Below are positions 28,036 to 36,178 of a stretch of 64,000 nt of DNA, one piece after another (within the stretch, counting starts at the first letter, position 1; every line of letters begins with the position of its first letter). Made by a program: the position numbers and the translations under genes. Source of the DNA: Streptomyces sp. AP-93 (GTDB lineage: Bacteria > Actinomycetota > Actinomycetes > Streptomycetales > Streptomycetaceae). The notes beneath the pieces were generated by a model. The model was not told the origin of the DNA and searched no databases. It saw only the letters and a list, made by a program, of their open reading frames with translations. The stretch covers positions 62,001 through 126,000 of the forward strand of contig NZ_JALGBX010000005.1 in NCBI RefSeq assembly GCF_022808175.1. The letters run 5' to 3'.

Positions 28036-28566
28036 TCAGTCCTCGTCGGCTCCGGCCGGGGACTCCATCGCGGCGACGCGCCGGTTGACGACGACGGTGG
28101 CCGCCACCGCGCTGAGGGCGAACGCCACCACGATGCCGGTGGGACGGTCGAGCCGGTGCCGGCTGACGTGGTCGAGGGAGATGCGCCCCGGCCCCGTGAC
28201 GCCGAGGCAGGCGGCGACGGTACCGAGCAGGGCCGGGTACTCAAAGCCGCCTCCTTGGGCGAAGAACCCGGCGGGAGCGTGGACCGCGACAGCCCCTGCC
28301 ATGGCGCCCGCCGCGGCGGCGCCCGCCGCGGGGGTGGCGAGACCCAGCGCGAGCAGGGCGCCGCCACCCGCCTCGCCGAGCCCGGCGGCGATGGCGCTCC
28401 GCTTGCCCGGAGTGAAGCCCATGTGCTCCATCGCCCGTGCCGTTCCCTCGATGCCGCCACCGCCGAACCAGCCGAAGAGCTTCTGCGTGCCGTGTGCCAT
28501 CAGGACGCCGCCTGCCGCGAGGCGCAGGGAAAGCAGTCCGAGGTCCTTGCGGAGGGTGAAGTGCAC
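28036..28566 (-). CDS. DoxX-family membrane protein
   Basis: This 176-residue protein has four predicted membrane helices and the DoxX pattern: LLSLRLAAGGVLMAHGTQKLFGWFGG, MGFTPGKRSAIAAGLGEAGGG, then two Ala/Gly-rich helices. DoxX proteins are linked to redox or thiol stress complexes at the membrane. GTG at 28566 has GAAAGG upstream; the frame to 28662 is a low-complexity Pro/Phe extension and is rejected. A homopurine-like AAGGGG-rich tract (28566-28640) lies just upstream of its start. Confidence 0.85.
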   Translation of the reverse strand: MHFTLRKDLGLLSLRLAAGGVLMAHGTQKLFGWFGGGGIEGTARAMEHMGFTPGKRSAIAAGLGEAGGGALLALGLATPAAGAAAAGAMAGAVAVHAPAGFFAQGGGFEYPALLGTVAACLGVTGPGRISLDHVSRHRLDRPTGIVVAFALSAVAATVVVNRRVAAMESPAGADED

Positions 28567-28861
28567 GAGGCGGCCTTTCGGGAGGAAGAGGAAAGGAATG
28601 GGGAAGGGGGAGAAGGGGAAGGGGTCGGCTCGACAGGAAGGGGTCGGCGGAATGTGTTCCACACCGACCGTGCCGCCACGCCGGACCCGCGCCGAATGAG
28701 GAGGGCGCAGCCGGTGGGGCGGGCCGGGGCCGGCCGGTCACGCACCCTTCGGGCTCCATCGGGAGTGTTTGCGATGGTCTACGGCGGTTAGATGCCCCAG
28801 GTGCAGTGCGTGCGTGAGTGAGTGCGTGCGTGCCGCGTCGTCCCCGGTCGAGTGAGGCGCC

Positions 28862-29542
28862 ATGGTTCTCAAGACCACCCCGGCGAATCTGACGGGTCTC
28901 CTCCCCTCTCCGGGAGGGCTGAGCCCCCCGGCTCCGACCGGTGCTCCACTGCCCGAGGACCACACCCAGGCGATCCTGGAAACCACCAAACACGTGGCGG
29001 CGCTGCTCAAACGGACGGGAAGGCCCTTCGCCCTCGCGGGCAGCGTGGCCGCCTTCGCCCATGGTCTGCCGGCCCGGTTCCAGCACGACACGGACTTCTG
29101 CGTCCGGCCCGAGGACGCCGACGCGGCGATCGAGGCCCTGGAGGGCGGCGGCATCGACGTGCGCCGCGCCCCGGAGGACTGGCTGGTCAAGGGCCGATCG
29201 GGCGGTGAGGAGATCGACCTCATCTTCGAGCTGGCCAGGCGCCCGGTCAGTACGGAGCTGCTCGGGCGGGCCTGCGTCAAGGCGGTGGACTCGGTGTGGA
29301 TGCCGGTCCTCTCGCCCACCGACCTCATGGAAAGCCGGCTCGTGGCGCTCTGCGAGCACTACTGCGATTTCGGCGACCTGCTGCCCATGGCCCGCATGCT
29401 GCGCGAACAGATCGACTGGGACCGGCTGGACCGCGACCACCGCGCCACCCCGCTCCCGGACGCCTTCCTCTACCTGCTCGCGAGGCTCCAGGTCATCGAC
29501 CGCCGCCCCGCCGGCCCCGATGAGAGCGAGGAAGCGACGTGA
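28862..29542 (+). CDS. Nucleotidyltransferase-fold protein
   Basis: This 226-residue protein has the minimal nucleotidyltransferase signature: LAGSVAAFAHG (GS motif) followed by HDTDFCVRP, with a third acidic strand in EEIDLIFEL. It resembles AbiEii/DUF1814-type and MNT-type enzymes that transfer nucleotides to small molecules or RNA. No antitoxin-like partner is adjacent, so toxin function is not assumed. ATG at 28862 has GTGAGG upstream. It is the first gene of a six-gene operon in which every junction overlaps. Confidence 0.8.
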   Translation: MVLKTTPANLTGLLPSPGGLSPPAPTGAPLPEDHTQAILETTKHVAALLKRTGRPFALAGSVAAFAHGLPARFQHDTDFCVRPEDADAAIEALEGGGIDVRRAPEDWLVKGRSGGEEIDLIFELARRPVSTELLGRACVKAVDSVWMPVLSPTDLMESRLVALCEHYCDFGDLLPMARMLREQIDWDRLDRDHRATPLPDAFLYLLARLQVIDRRPAGPDESEEAT

Positions 29543-29793
29543 CCGACACCGGGATCACCGAGTACCGCATCGAGCACCTGCGCGACCGGCTGGCGCACGA
29601 GGAGACCGCCGAACTGGGCGTACGCGTGGAAACCCACGGCTCCCGCGCCGTCGTCCGGGGCCGTGTCCCCGACGAGCAGTGCAGGACGGCCGTCCTGCGT
29701 CTCGCGGAGGAGGAGCTGGCGGGTCTCGACTGGTACGAAGACCTCACCGTGAGCCATCCCCAGCCGCCCGACCACTCCGAGGACCTGCCGTGA
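29539..29793 (+). CDS. Small BON-like protein
   Basis: This 84-residue protein has one short alpha-beta unit: YRIEHLRDRLAHEETAELGV, RVETHGSRAVVRGRVP, then LRLAEEELAGLDWYEDLTV. The pattern matches BON-type domains, which often bind membranes or interfaces. It has no signal peptide. Its GTG overlaps the upstream stop (GTGA) and its stop overlaps the phosphoesterase start, so it is translated as part of the chain. Confidence 0.65.
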   Translation: MTDTGITEYRIEHLRDRLAHEETAELGVRVETHGSRAVVRGRVPDEQCRTAVLRLAEEELAGLDWYEDLTVSHPQPPDHSEDLP

Positions 29794-30569
29794 TCCGCGT
29801 GGCGGCCGTCGGGGACATCCACCTCGGCCCGGACAGCGCCGGGCTGCTGCGGCCCGCCTTCGACACCCTCGGCGCCTGCGCGGACGTACTGCTGCTGGCC
29901 GGCGACCTCACCCGGCACGGCACCGCGCCGGAGGCCCGGGTCGTGGCCGCCGAGGTCGCCGGGCTGCCCGTGCCCGTCGTCGCCGTCCTCGGGAACCACG
30001 ACTACCAGAGTGACCAGCAGGAGGCTGTCACCCGGGAGCTGAGGGCGGCGGGCGTACACGTCCTGGAGGGCGACGGGGTCGCCCTCCAGCTCGCCGGTAC
30101 GACCGTGGGCGTCGCGGGGACCAAAGGCTTCTGCGGAGGCTTCGCCGGGCGCAGCGGCAGCGACTTCGGCGAACCGGAGATGAAGGCCTTCATCCGCTAC
30201 TCCCGCAGCTGCGCCGAGGGCCTCGGACGGGCACTGGCCGAGCTCCGCGCAGCGGGTTGCGCGCTGCGCATCGCGCTGACGCACTTCGCGCCCGTACCCG
30301 ACACCGTGGCGGGCGAGCCGCGGGAGATCTACCCCTTCCTCGGCAGCTACCTGCTCGCCGAGGCGATGGACGAGCAGGGCGCCGACCTGGCCGTCCACGG
30401 CCACGCCCACCTGGGCACCGAGCACGGGATGACGGCGGGCGGCATCAGGGTCCGCAACGTGGCCATGCCCGTCATCGACCGGGCCTTCGCCGTCTACCAC
30501 CTCGCCCCGGACGGATCGGCGGCCGTATCCGGGACCGCTCCGATCGCGGCTCGCAGGACGCTCCCGTGA
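29790..30569 (+). CDS. Metallophosphoesterase
   Basis: This 259-residue calcineurin-like phosphoesterase has the metal motifs in order: GDIHLG, LLLAGDLTRHG, VLGNHDY and VHGHAHLG. The two-metal centre is therefore complete. The substrate could be a phosphodiester or phosphoprotein. GTG at 29790 overlaps the upstream stop and has GAGGA at suitable spacing. It lies next to a methyltransferase and two iron proteins, which suggests a redox or repair pathway (inference). Confidence 0.88.
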   Translation: MIRVAAVGDIHLGPDSAGLLRPAFDTLGACADVLLLAGDLTRHGTAPEARVVAAEVAGLPVPVVAVLGNHDYQSDQQEAVTRELRAAGVHVLEGDGVALQLAGTTVGVAGTKGFCGGFAGRSGSDFGEPEMKAFIRYSRSCAEGLGRALAELRAAGCALRIALTHFAPVPDTVAGEPREIYPFLGSYLLAEAMDEQGADLAVHGHAHLGTEHGMTAGGIRVRNVAMPVIDRAFAVYHLAPDGSAAVSGTAPIAARRTLP

Positions 30570-31222
30570 CGCCCCGGCTGCTCGCGCCGCCCGGTGTCTA
30601 CCGCCCGCAGGCGGACACCAGACTGCTGGACGAGGCCTTCGCCCGGGAGGAACTGCGCCCCGCCGCGACGGTGATGGAGATCGGCACCGGGACAGGTGCC
30701 CTGGCCCTTCACGCCGCGAGCAGGGGTGCCCGTGTCACCGCGGTCGACATCTCCTGGCCCGCCGTCGTCACGACGTACGTGAACGCTCTGCGGCACCGGC
30801 TGTCGCTGCGCGTCGTCCACGGGGACTTCGCCCTGCGCACCCGGGGCCAGCGCTTCGATCTGGTCCTCGCCAACCCTCCCTACGTCCCCTGCCCGGACGT
30901 CCGCCTGCCGCGGCGCGGCGCCGAGCGGGCCTGGGACGCCGGTCCGACGGGACGCCTGATCATCGACAGGATCTGCGCCACGACGGCCTCCCTGCTGCGT
31001 CCCGGCGGTGTGCTGCTCATGGTCCACTCCGGGATGTGCGGGCCGAGGACCACCGTGCGCCGCCTGGAGCGGTCCGGGCTCACCGCGCGGATCGTCCTGC
31101 ACGCCTCGGTTCCCTGGGGACCGGTACTGCGCGCCCGTCGTGCCTGGCTGGAGGGCGAGGGCCTGGCATGCGAGGGCGCCGAATGGGAAGAGCTGGTGAT
31201 CGTCCGTGCCCAGCGCCCCTGA
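30566..31222 (+). CDS. HemK-type class I SAM methyltransferase
   Basis: This 218-residue methyltransferase has SAM motif I (VMEIGTGTGALALHAASRGA), the acidic ribose contact VTAVDIS and the catalytic NPPYVP motif. NPPY is typical of N5-glutamine or adenine-N6 methylation in the HemK/PrmC group. It lacks the N-terminal helical domain of PrmC, so it is more like the short HemK2 type. The GTG overlaps the phosphoesterase stop, and the 3' end overlaps the CDGSH gene by 17 bases. Confidence 0.88.
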   Translation: MTPRLLAPPGVYRPQADTRLLDEAFAREELRPAATVMEIGTGTGALALHAASRGARVTAVDISWPAVVTTYVNALRHRLSLRVVHGDFALRTRGQRFDLVLANPPYVPCPDVRLPRRGAERAWDAGPTGRLIIDRICATTASLLRPGGVLLMVHSGMCGPRTTVRRLERSGLTARIVLHASVPWGPVLRARRAWLEGEGLACEGAEWEELVIVRAQRP

Positions 31223-31460
31223 CCGCTCGTCCGCCCCCGCCCCCTGCCCGGCCCGCCGGGTGGCCGTCGAGGCGCGGGGACCGGTATTGGTCGAGGGACC
31301 GGTGGAGGTCGTCATGGAAGACGGCTCGGTCGCCCGCTCCGACCGCTTCGTGGTCGCCGTGTGCACCTGCCGCCGGAGCCGGACCCCGCCCTGGTGCGAC
31401 ACCAGCCACCGGAGGCGGCGCCGCGGCGCACTGGCGCCGGAGGAGGGAAGCCGCACATGA
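31206..31460 (+). CDS. CDGSH-type iron-sulfur protein
   Basis: This 84-residue protein has the three-Cys, one-His [2Fe-2S] motif CTCRRSRTPPWCDTSH. The C-x-C-x2-S-x3-P-x-C-D-x2-H spacing matches mitoNEET-like proteins. A preceding strand region, VRAVEARGPVLVEGPVEVV-like in outline, resembles bacterial CDGSH small proteins. It could store or transfer an iron-sulfur cluster or electrons. It overlaps the methyltransferase gene and its stop overlaps the next ATG. Confidence 0.88.
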   Translation: MPSAPDRSSAPAPCPARRVAVEARGPVLVEGPVEVVMEDGSVARSDRFVVAVCTCRRSRTPPWCDTSHRRRRRGALAPEEGSRT

Positions 31461-32515
31461 CGACATCCGTACCCGTACCCGGGCCGATCCGTGGTGCCGG
31501 CGCCCCCGCTCCCGCCCCCGCTCCCGCCCCCGCACTCGTCGGAGCCCGCGGGGAGCTGTCCCGGGCCGTCGTGGACGCGCTGGGATCCGGCCGGCCGCCC
31601 GCCCGCGTCAACGGATCGGCGTCCGCCGCCGACCCCTGGGGCGAAGACCTCCAACTCGCCCTCTACCTGCTGTACGAACTGCACTACCGCGGTTTCGCCG
31701 GAGTCCCCGACGAGCGGGAGTGGGATCCGGACCTGCTCCGGCTGCGCCAGGACCTCGAATCCGCCGTCCTGGACGCGCTGCGCGCCGCACTGCACGACGC
31801 CCCGCGGACGGTCGACGCCGCCTTCGCCCCGCTGCTCGTCGAGCCGGACGATGAAAGCGGCAGCGTGAGTCACTACCTCGAACAGCACGGTGAAATATGG
31901 CAGTTGCGCGAATACGCCGTCCTGCGATCCCTCTACCACCTCAAGGAGGCGGACCCGCACCTCTGGGTGGTTCCGCGACTGAGAGGCCGCGCCAAGGCGG
32001 CCATGGTCGCCGTCGAGTACGACGAGTTCGGCGCCGGTCACGCCGACCGCATCCATGCCGCACTCTTCGCGGATCTCATGACCGACCTCGGCCTGGACCC
32101 CACGTACGGCACCTACCTGGACCGCGCCCCGGCGCCGCTGCTCGCCACCGTCAACCTGATGTCGCTCTTCGGTCTGCACCGGACGCAACGCGGTGCGCTC
32201 GTGGGGCACTTCGCCTGCCTGGAGGTCACCTCTTCCCCCGGATCACGTCGTCTCGCCTCCGCGATGCGCCGGTGCGGCGCGGGCCCGGCGGCCGAGCACT
32301 TCTACACCGAGCACGTGGAGGCGGACGCCGTCCACGAGCAGGTCGTGCGCCGCGAGGTCATCGGCGGGCTGCTCGCCGTGGAACCCGCACTGGAGGCCGA
32401 CATCGCCTTCGGCTGCGCGGCGACGCTGTTCCTGGAGGACCGCCTCGGCCGGTACATCCGCGCGGCGTGGGACCGGGGGACCTCTGCCCTGCGCCCCCCA
32501 CCGACCGATCCGTGA
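31457..32515 (+). CDS. Iron-containing redox enzyme family protein (heme-oxygenase-like fold)
   Basis: This 352-residue helical protein fits the iron-containing redox enzyme family. EQHGEIWQLREY, VAVEYDEFGAGHADRIHAALF and HFYTEHVEADAVHEQVV supply Glu and His residues in the pattern of heme-oxygenase-like diiron oxidases. The first 45 residues contain an Ala-Pro repeat (APAPAPAPAPA) and look disordered. ATG at 31457 overlaps the CDGSH stop (ATGA) and has GGAGGGAAG upstream. The CDGSH partner is a plausible electron donor. The substrate is unknown. Confidence 0.82.
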   Translation: MTTSVPVPGPIRGAGAPAPAPAPAPALVGARGELSRAVVDALGSGRPPARVNGSASAADPWGEDLQLALYLLYELHYRGFAGVPDEREWDPDLLRLRQDLESAVLDALRAALHDAPRTVDAAFAPLLVEPDDESGSVSHYLEQHGEIWQLREYAVLRSLYHLKEADPHLWVVPRLRGRAKAAMVAVEYDEFGAGHADRIHAALFADLMTDLGLDPTYGTYLDRAPAPLLATVNLMSLFGLHRTQRGALVGHFACLEVTSSPGSRRLASAMRRCGAGPAAEHFYTEHVEADAVHEQVVRREVIGGLLAVEPALEADIAFGCAATLFLEDRLGRYIRAAWDRGTSALRPPPTDP

Positions 32516-32659
32516 CCGCGCAGGCGGGCCGCCGGCGCGCCGAGTCCGGTGCGCCCCAGGTACCGGTCGAGCAGGGCGGGTACGAGCGCGTTCGCGATCA
32601 GTGTGGCGGCGGTACTGGCGCCCACCCGGTACTCGCGGCGCTACGGATGGTCGGTACGG

Positions 32660-32956
32660 GTCACCCGCGACGGGCTCGCAGGAGGTCCAGAACGGCGTGC
32701 TCGACGGCGCCGTGGACGCCGGGTGGTAGAGGTACTGGCGCCGCCCGGCGGCATCGGTCCCCACGGCCTGCAGGTGGCCGCGGGGACAGGGGCAGATCCA
32801 GACGTCCTGCCAGGCCGGGGGTATCACGAGCGCGCGGACCCGCTCCCGGTCCGCCGCGCACAGCGGCGCGCCTTCCGCGTCGAGGCAGCGGAAGCCGCGG
32901 CCGTGGCGCACCCGGCGCCGGCCCGGTGCACGGGGATCGCTGGTCCGCAGCCGCAC
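32660..32956 (-). pseudogene. Decayed DNA topoisomerase IB
   Basis: The minus strand first reads an N-terminal topoisomerase IB domain: GRRRVRHGRGFRCLDAEG, RVRALVIPPAWQDVWICP and RGHLQAVGTDAAGRRQYLYH. After YHP it runs directly into AVEHAVLDLLRARRG in another frame, which looks like the extreme C-terminus of the enzyme. The whole catalytic core with the active tyrosine is missing. The gene therefore carries a large internal deletion and a frameshift. The 145 bases to the left (32515-32660) hold no supported gene. Confidence 0.75.
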
Positions 32957-32970
32957 GGCAGCGTCAGCCG

Positions 32971-33237
32971 TCAGCCGCCGTCAGGGTGGGCTTGCGTGCG
33001 CAAGGTCCACGACTGACCCGAGCAGTCGTAGGGCAGCGGAGGGAACCGGTGCCCGCGGACGTCGGTGCTCTTGCTCCACACGTGTTCCTTGCCGCCGTCG
33101 CAGGCGTAGATGCCGCTCTGCGGGACGATCTCACCGGGTTTCCACTGCTCTGTGCCGTCCGAACCGCCGAACCGCCGAACCGCCGAACCGCCGAACCGCC
33201 GAACCGCCGAGCGGGCGGCTTGCCGCGGTCGATGCAC
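32971..33237 (-). CDS. YjzC-like small protein with repeat-coded N-terminus
   Basis: The conserved body reads TEQWKPGEIVPQSGIYAC, then KEHVWSKSTDVRGHRFPPLP and SGQSWTL, a pattern like the short YjzC family. The N-terminal part is encoded by the 8-bp tandem array and reads RRFGGSAVRRFGG. The only in-frame start is GTG at 33237, without a ribosome site. An ATG two bases upstream (33239) lies in a different frame and would enter the body frame if one 8-bp unit were lost. The real start and expression state are therefore uncertain. It is divergent from the membrane protein at 33331. Confidence 0.5.
   Translation of the reverse strand: MHRPRQAARSAVRRFGGSAVRRFGGSDGTEQWKPGEIVPQSGIYACDGGKEHVWSKSTDVRGHRFPPLPYDCSGQSWTLRTQAHPDGG
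33161..33208. repeat. Six perfect 8-bp tandem repeats
   Basis: GAACCGCC is repeated six times without error, followed by a diverged GAGCGGGC. It overlaps the start of the YjzC-like coding region. Because the unit length is not a multiple of three, each gain or loss of a unit shifts the reading frame. Confidence 0.97.
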
Positions 33238-33330
33238 ATGGCATATGCGAAGGATGGAGGTTTCCTCTTCTCCCAGCGGGTGGCCGAAGGGGGCGACGAC
33301 CCTGTTGGAACCGCTCGATGGAGGCGGCAC

Positions 33331-33873
33331 ATGTCTACCGACACATTCAAAGCGATCATCATTGCGGCCGTTGTCGTGGTCGTGGCACTCACCCTGACCT
33401 TCGCCATGCTGGTGCGCCGCCGCCACCTGCGCGACCGCTTCGGGCCGGAGTACGAGCGGACCGTCGAGGAGAAGGGCGGCGCGCTGGCCGGGGAGCGCGA
33501 ACTGCGCGCCCGCGAGCAGCGGCACGACCGGCTGGAGATCAAGGAGCTCCCCGCCGAGCGGCGCCGCCAGTACGCCGACGAATGGACCACCGTCCAGGAG
33601 CACTTCGTGGACCGGCCGGACGGCTCCGTCGCCGAGGCGGACGAGTTGGTGTCCCGCCTGATGAGCGAGCGCGGCTACCCCACCGACGGGTTCGGCGGAC
33701 AACTGCGCGACCTGTCCGTCGAACACGCGGACACCCTGGACCACTACCGCTCCGCCCACGACGTCAAGGTACGAAGCGCCGACGGGCGGGCGACCACCGA
33801 GGAACTCCGGGGAGCGATGGTGCACTACCGCGCCCTCTTCACGGAACTCCTCACGGACGAGAGGAACCGGTGA
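33331..33873 (+). CDS. Single-pass membrane protein, stress-associated family
   Basis: This 180-residue protein has an N-terminal membrane helix (residues about 7-27, AIIIAAVVVVVALTLTFAML) followed by RRRHLRDRFGPEYERTV. A C-terminal helical domain reads RRQYADEWTTVQEHFVDRPD, ADELVSRLMSERGYP and MVHYRALFTELL. The last domain recurs in the next gene. ATG at 33331 follows GGAGG. Upstream, GTTT-N14-GGGTGG is a near match to the SigB-type promoter. Function is unknown. Confidence 0.85.
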   Translation: MSTDTFKAIIIAAVVVVVALTLTFAMLVRRRHLRDRFGPEYERTVEEKGGALAGERELRAREQRHDRLEIKELPAERRRQYADEWTTVQEHFVDRPDGSVAEADELVSRLMSERGYPTDGFGGQLRDLSVEHADTLDHYRSAHDVKVRSADGRATTEELRGAMVHYRALFTELLTDERNR

Positions 33874-33874
33874 C

Positions 33875-34417
33875 ATGAAGATCCCTTCGGACACCGGCGG
33901 CGGGCCCACCGAAGCCGCCCTGACCACGGAAGACCTCGCACATCCCGGGACGGGGGACGAGGAGGCAGCCCCGGTGTACCCGGGAGAGGCCACCCAGGAC
34001 CGTGAGGTCCGCCAGGACCCCGAGGCCCGTGAGGACCCGGTAGCCGGCGAGGACCGCGAGGGCTACGAGGACGACATGGCCGCGGAGGAGGACCGTACGG
34101 TCGCCCCCACCGGAGCGGACGCGCCCGAGGAGGCTCCCGAGGGTGTCTCCGAACCGCTCCTCGGGACCTCCGACACGGAGGAGTTCCGTCAGTCGTGGAC
34201 CGACATCCAAGGCCGCTTCGTCGATGATCCCCAGGGCGCGGTCAGGTCCGCGGACGCCCTGGTGGCCGAAGTCATGCAGACCCTGGCCGGCAGCTTCGCC
34301 GCGCACAAGCAGGAACTGGAGGCCCAGTGGGGCCGGGGCGAGGAAGTCGAGACGGAGGACCTGCGGCAGGCGCTGCGGCACTACCGCTCCTTCTTCAACC
34401 GTCTGCTCAAGACCTGA
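33875..34417 (+). CDS. Acidic protein sharing the C-terminal domain of its neighbour
   Basis: This 180-residue protein has a long acidic, Glu/Asp/Pro-rich disordered first half (about residues 1-95). Its C-terminal domain reads FRQSWTDIQGRFVDDPQGAV, RSADALVAEVMQTLA and LRQALRHYRSFFNRLL. This matches the preceding membrane protein in the W-T-x-Q-x-FVD, AD-x-LV-x-x-VM and HYR-x-x-F-x-x-LL positions. The ATG lies one base after the previous stop. The two are probably products of an old duplication that function together. Confidence 0.82.
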   Translation: MKIPSDTGGGPTEAALTTEDLAHPGTGDEEAAPVYPGEATQDREVRQDPEAREDPVAGEDREGYEDDMAAEEDRTVAPTGADAPEEAPEGVSEPLLGTSDTEEFRQSWTDIQGRFVDDPQGAVRSADALVAEVMQTLAGSFAAHKQELEAQWGRGEEVETEDLRQALRHYRSFFNRLLKT

Positions 34418-34435
34418 GCGCGGCGGCACCCGGAG

Positions 34436-36097
34436 TCAGAATCCGCCGCGGAGCCGCATTCCCAGGGGGCGGCCGTCGGGGTCGACCAGTGCGTGGTGCA
34501 GCGGGGTCGCGAGCAGGCGCCGGACGGGCGACAGGCGCGGAGCGACGTAGCGGCGCAAGCGGCCCGCGGGACGCGGGCCACGGCGCCCGGCCGCGTGCCA
34601 GGCGTCCAGCGCCGCGGCGGCTTCGCCGAACCGGTCGAACGCGGTCGACGGATCGCACAGCGCCTCCTGCGACAGCGCTTGTGCCCCGGGCGGCCCGCCC
34701 CCCGCCCCGTCCCCGCCCCCCGCCCCGTCCCCGTCACCCGCGTCGAGGTGTTCGCGCATCAGCTCCAGGCGCAACTCCCGCGCGAACGGGCGGGCCCCGT
34801 CTCCCAGCCCGCCCGGGTCGTACGGCCACCTCGGATCGGCGGCCCGGTCGAGGACGGCGCAGCTCAGCTCGGAGTCGTGCGTCCACGAACGCAGGTTGAC
34901 GTTGTCGGACCCGACGGAGGCCCACACGTCGTCGATCACGCACACCTTGGCATGCACGTAGACAGGGGTCCCCGCATGGTTCTCCACGCCGTACACCGCG
35001 ACCCGGTCTCCTCCGGCGCGGCGCAGCTCCTCCAGGGCGGTGATCCGTCCGATCAGGTTCATGGGCCCGGTGAGCGGGCCGTCCTGCTCCGGAACGGAGG
35101 GGATGACGGCGGCCAGCCGCAGCTGCGGACTCGCGCGCAGGGCGCGGGCGAAGCAGTCCACGACGCGCGGGGACCACAGGTACTGGTCCTCCAGGTAGAT
35201 CAGTGTCCGGGCGCGCCGCAGCGCCTTGAGATAGGCCCGGGCGATGCTGCGCTCGCCGTCGGGAGCGAAGGGATAGCCGCGCAGCAGCCGGTTCGGATAG
35301 GTGCGCAGCACCTGGACGGCGTGCGTGCCGCACGGCGGGGGATCGGGCTCCTGCGGCGGCAGTTCGTCCGCGCGGGTGTCCTCCCGGTCCAGCCGTTCGC
35401 GCAGACGCATCAGCGGACTGCGGCTGAGCGGCGCGGGATCCTCCCAGCGCTCGCGGAAGACGGCTTCGACGTCGCCGACGACCGGCCCGCTCAGGGCGAG
35501 CTGGACGTCGTGCCACGGGGGGTGCGGACCGTACCGGGGCGCCAGGGCCAGCGATTGGCGGTCGCCGCGGTGATCGGCGTCGTCGTTGCGGTTGTGGCAG
35601 AGGTCGATCCCGCCGATGTACGCGACATCGCGCCCGGGGTGGCCGGGGTGCCGCAGCACCACCATCTTCTGGTGGTGCGAGCCGCCGGGCCGGACCCGCA
35701 GATCGAGCAGGCACTCACCGCCCGCCGCTTCGACGTCCTCGCTGAGGGAACGGTTCTCCTCCTCGCTGAACCGGAAGCCGTCCAGGTGGGAGCGCCACAG
35801 CAGGCCCTTGACGATGACACCGCGCTCGGCCGCCGCGCCCAGGACGGCCGCGATCTCCGTACCGGGTCCGCGGAGCCGCTCGTCGGGATCGCCGCGCCAG
35901 TCGGTGAACAGGAGCAGGTCGCCGGCGCGCATCGCCCGGACCCGCTCGAGGAGCTCGGCGAAGTACGCGGCGCCGTGGACGAGCGGCCGGGCCCTGTTGC
36001 CCTCGGACCAAGCCGCTCCGTCCGCTCGGCGATCCTCCAGCCGGGTGGCGGCATTGCCGCGTTCTCCAGGTGCCAGGAGCCAGTCAGAGGTGGGCAT
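34436..36097 (-). CDS. Phospholipase D-family protein
   Basis: This 553-residue PLD-superfamily enzyme has two HKD regions. The first is SHHQKMVVLRH near residue 140, where the usual Asp is replaced by Arg. The second is VHAKVCVIDD near residue 380, with the complete H-x-K-x4-D. Cardiolipin-synthase- or nuclease-like roles are both possible; no membrane helix or signal is seen. A Gly/Asp-rich GDGDGAGGGDGAGGG linker lies near the C-terminus. ATG at 36097 has GGAGG upstream. It is divergent from the flavin reductase gene across 81 bases. Confidence 0.87.
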   Translation of the reverse strand: MPTSDWLLAPGERGNAATRLEDRRADGAAWSEGNRARPLVHGAAYFAELLERVRAMRAGDLLLFTDWRGDPDERLRGPGTEIAAVLGAAAERGVIVKGLLWRSHLDGFRFSEEENRSLSEDVEAAGGECLLDLRVRPGGSHHQKMVVLRHPGHPGRDVAYIGGIDLCHNRNDDADHRGDRQSLALAPRYGPHPPWHDVQLALSGPVVGDVEAVFRERWEDPAPLSRSPLMRLRERLDREDTRADELPPQEPDPPPCGTHAVQVLRTYPNRLLRGYPFAPDGERSIARAYLKALRRARTLIYLEDQYLWSPRVVDCFARALRASPQLRLAAVIPSVPEQDGPLTGPMNLIGRITALEELRRAGGDRVAVYGVENHAGTPVYVHAKVCVIDDVWASVGSDNVNLRSWTHDSELSCAVLDRAADPRWPYDPGGLGDGARPFARELRLELMREHLDAGDGDGAGGGDGAGGGPPGAQALSQEALCDPSTAFDRFGEAAAALDAWHAAGRRGPRPAGRLRRYVAPRLSPVRRLLATPLHHALVDPDGRPLGMRLRGGF

Positions 36098-36178
36098 GGC
36101 AGGGCCTCCATCACACGGGTACCCGCTTCCCACCCTTCCACTCGGGACGGGGAGCCGCACCGCCCGGAAGGAGATGTC

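Noticed and set aside
28862..29542. Toxin of an AbiE-type toxin-antitoxin system
   Set aside because: The nucleotidyltransferase fold is there, but no antitoxin gene is adjacent and the gene heads a metabolic-looking operon.
32302..32625. 107-codon minus-strand frame reading ATLIANALVPALLDRYLG
   Set aside because: It overlaps the 3' end of the redox enzyme, has an in-frame stop just upstream and no family match; perhaps a remnant, but not supportable.
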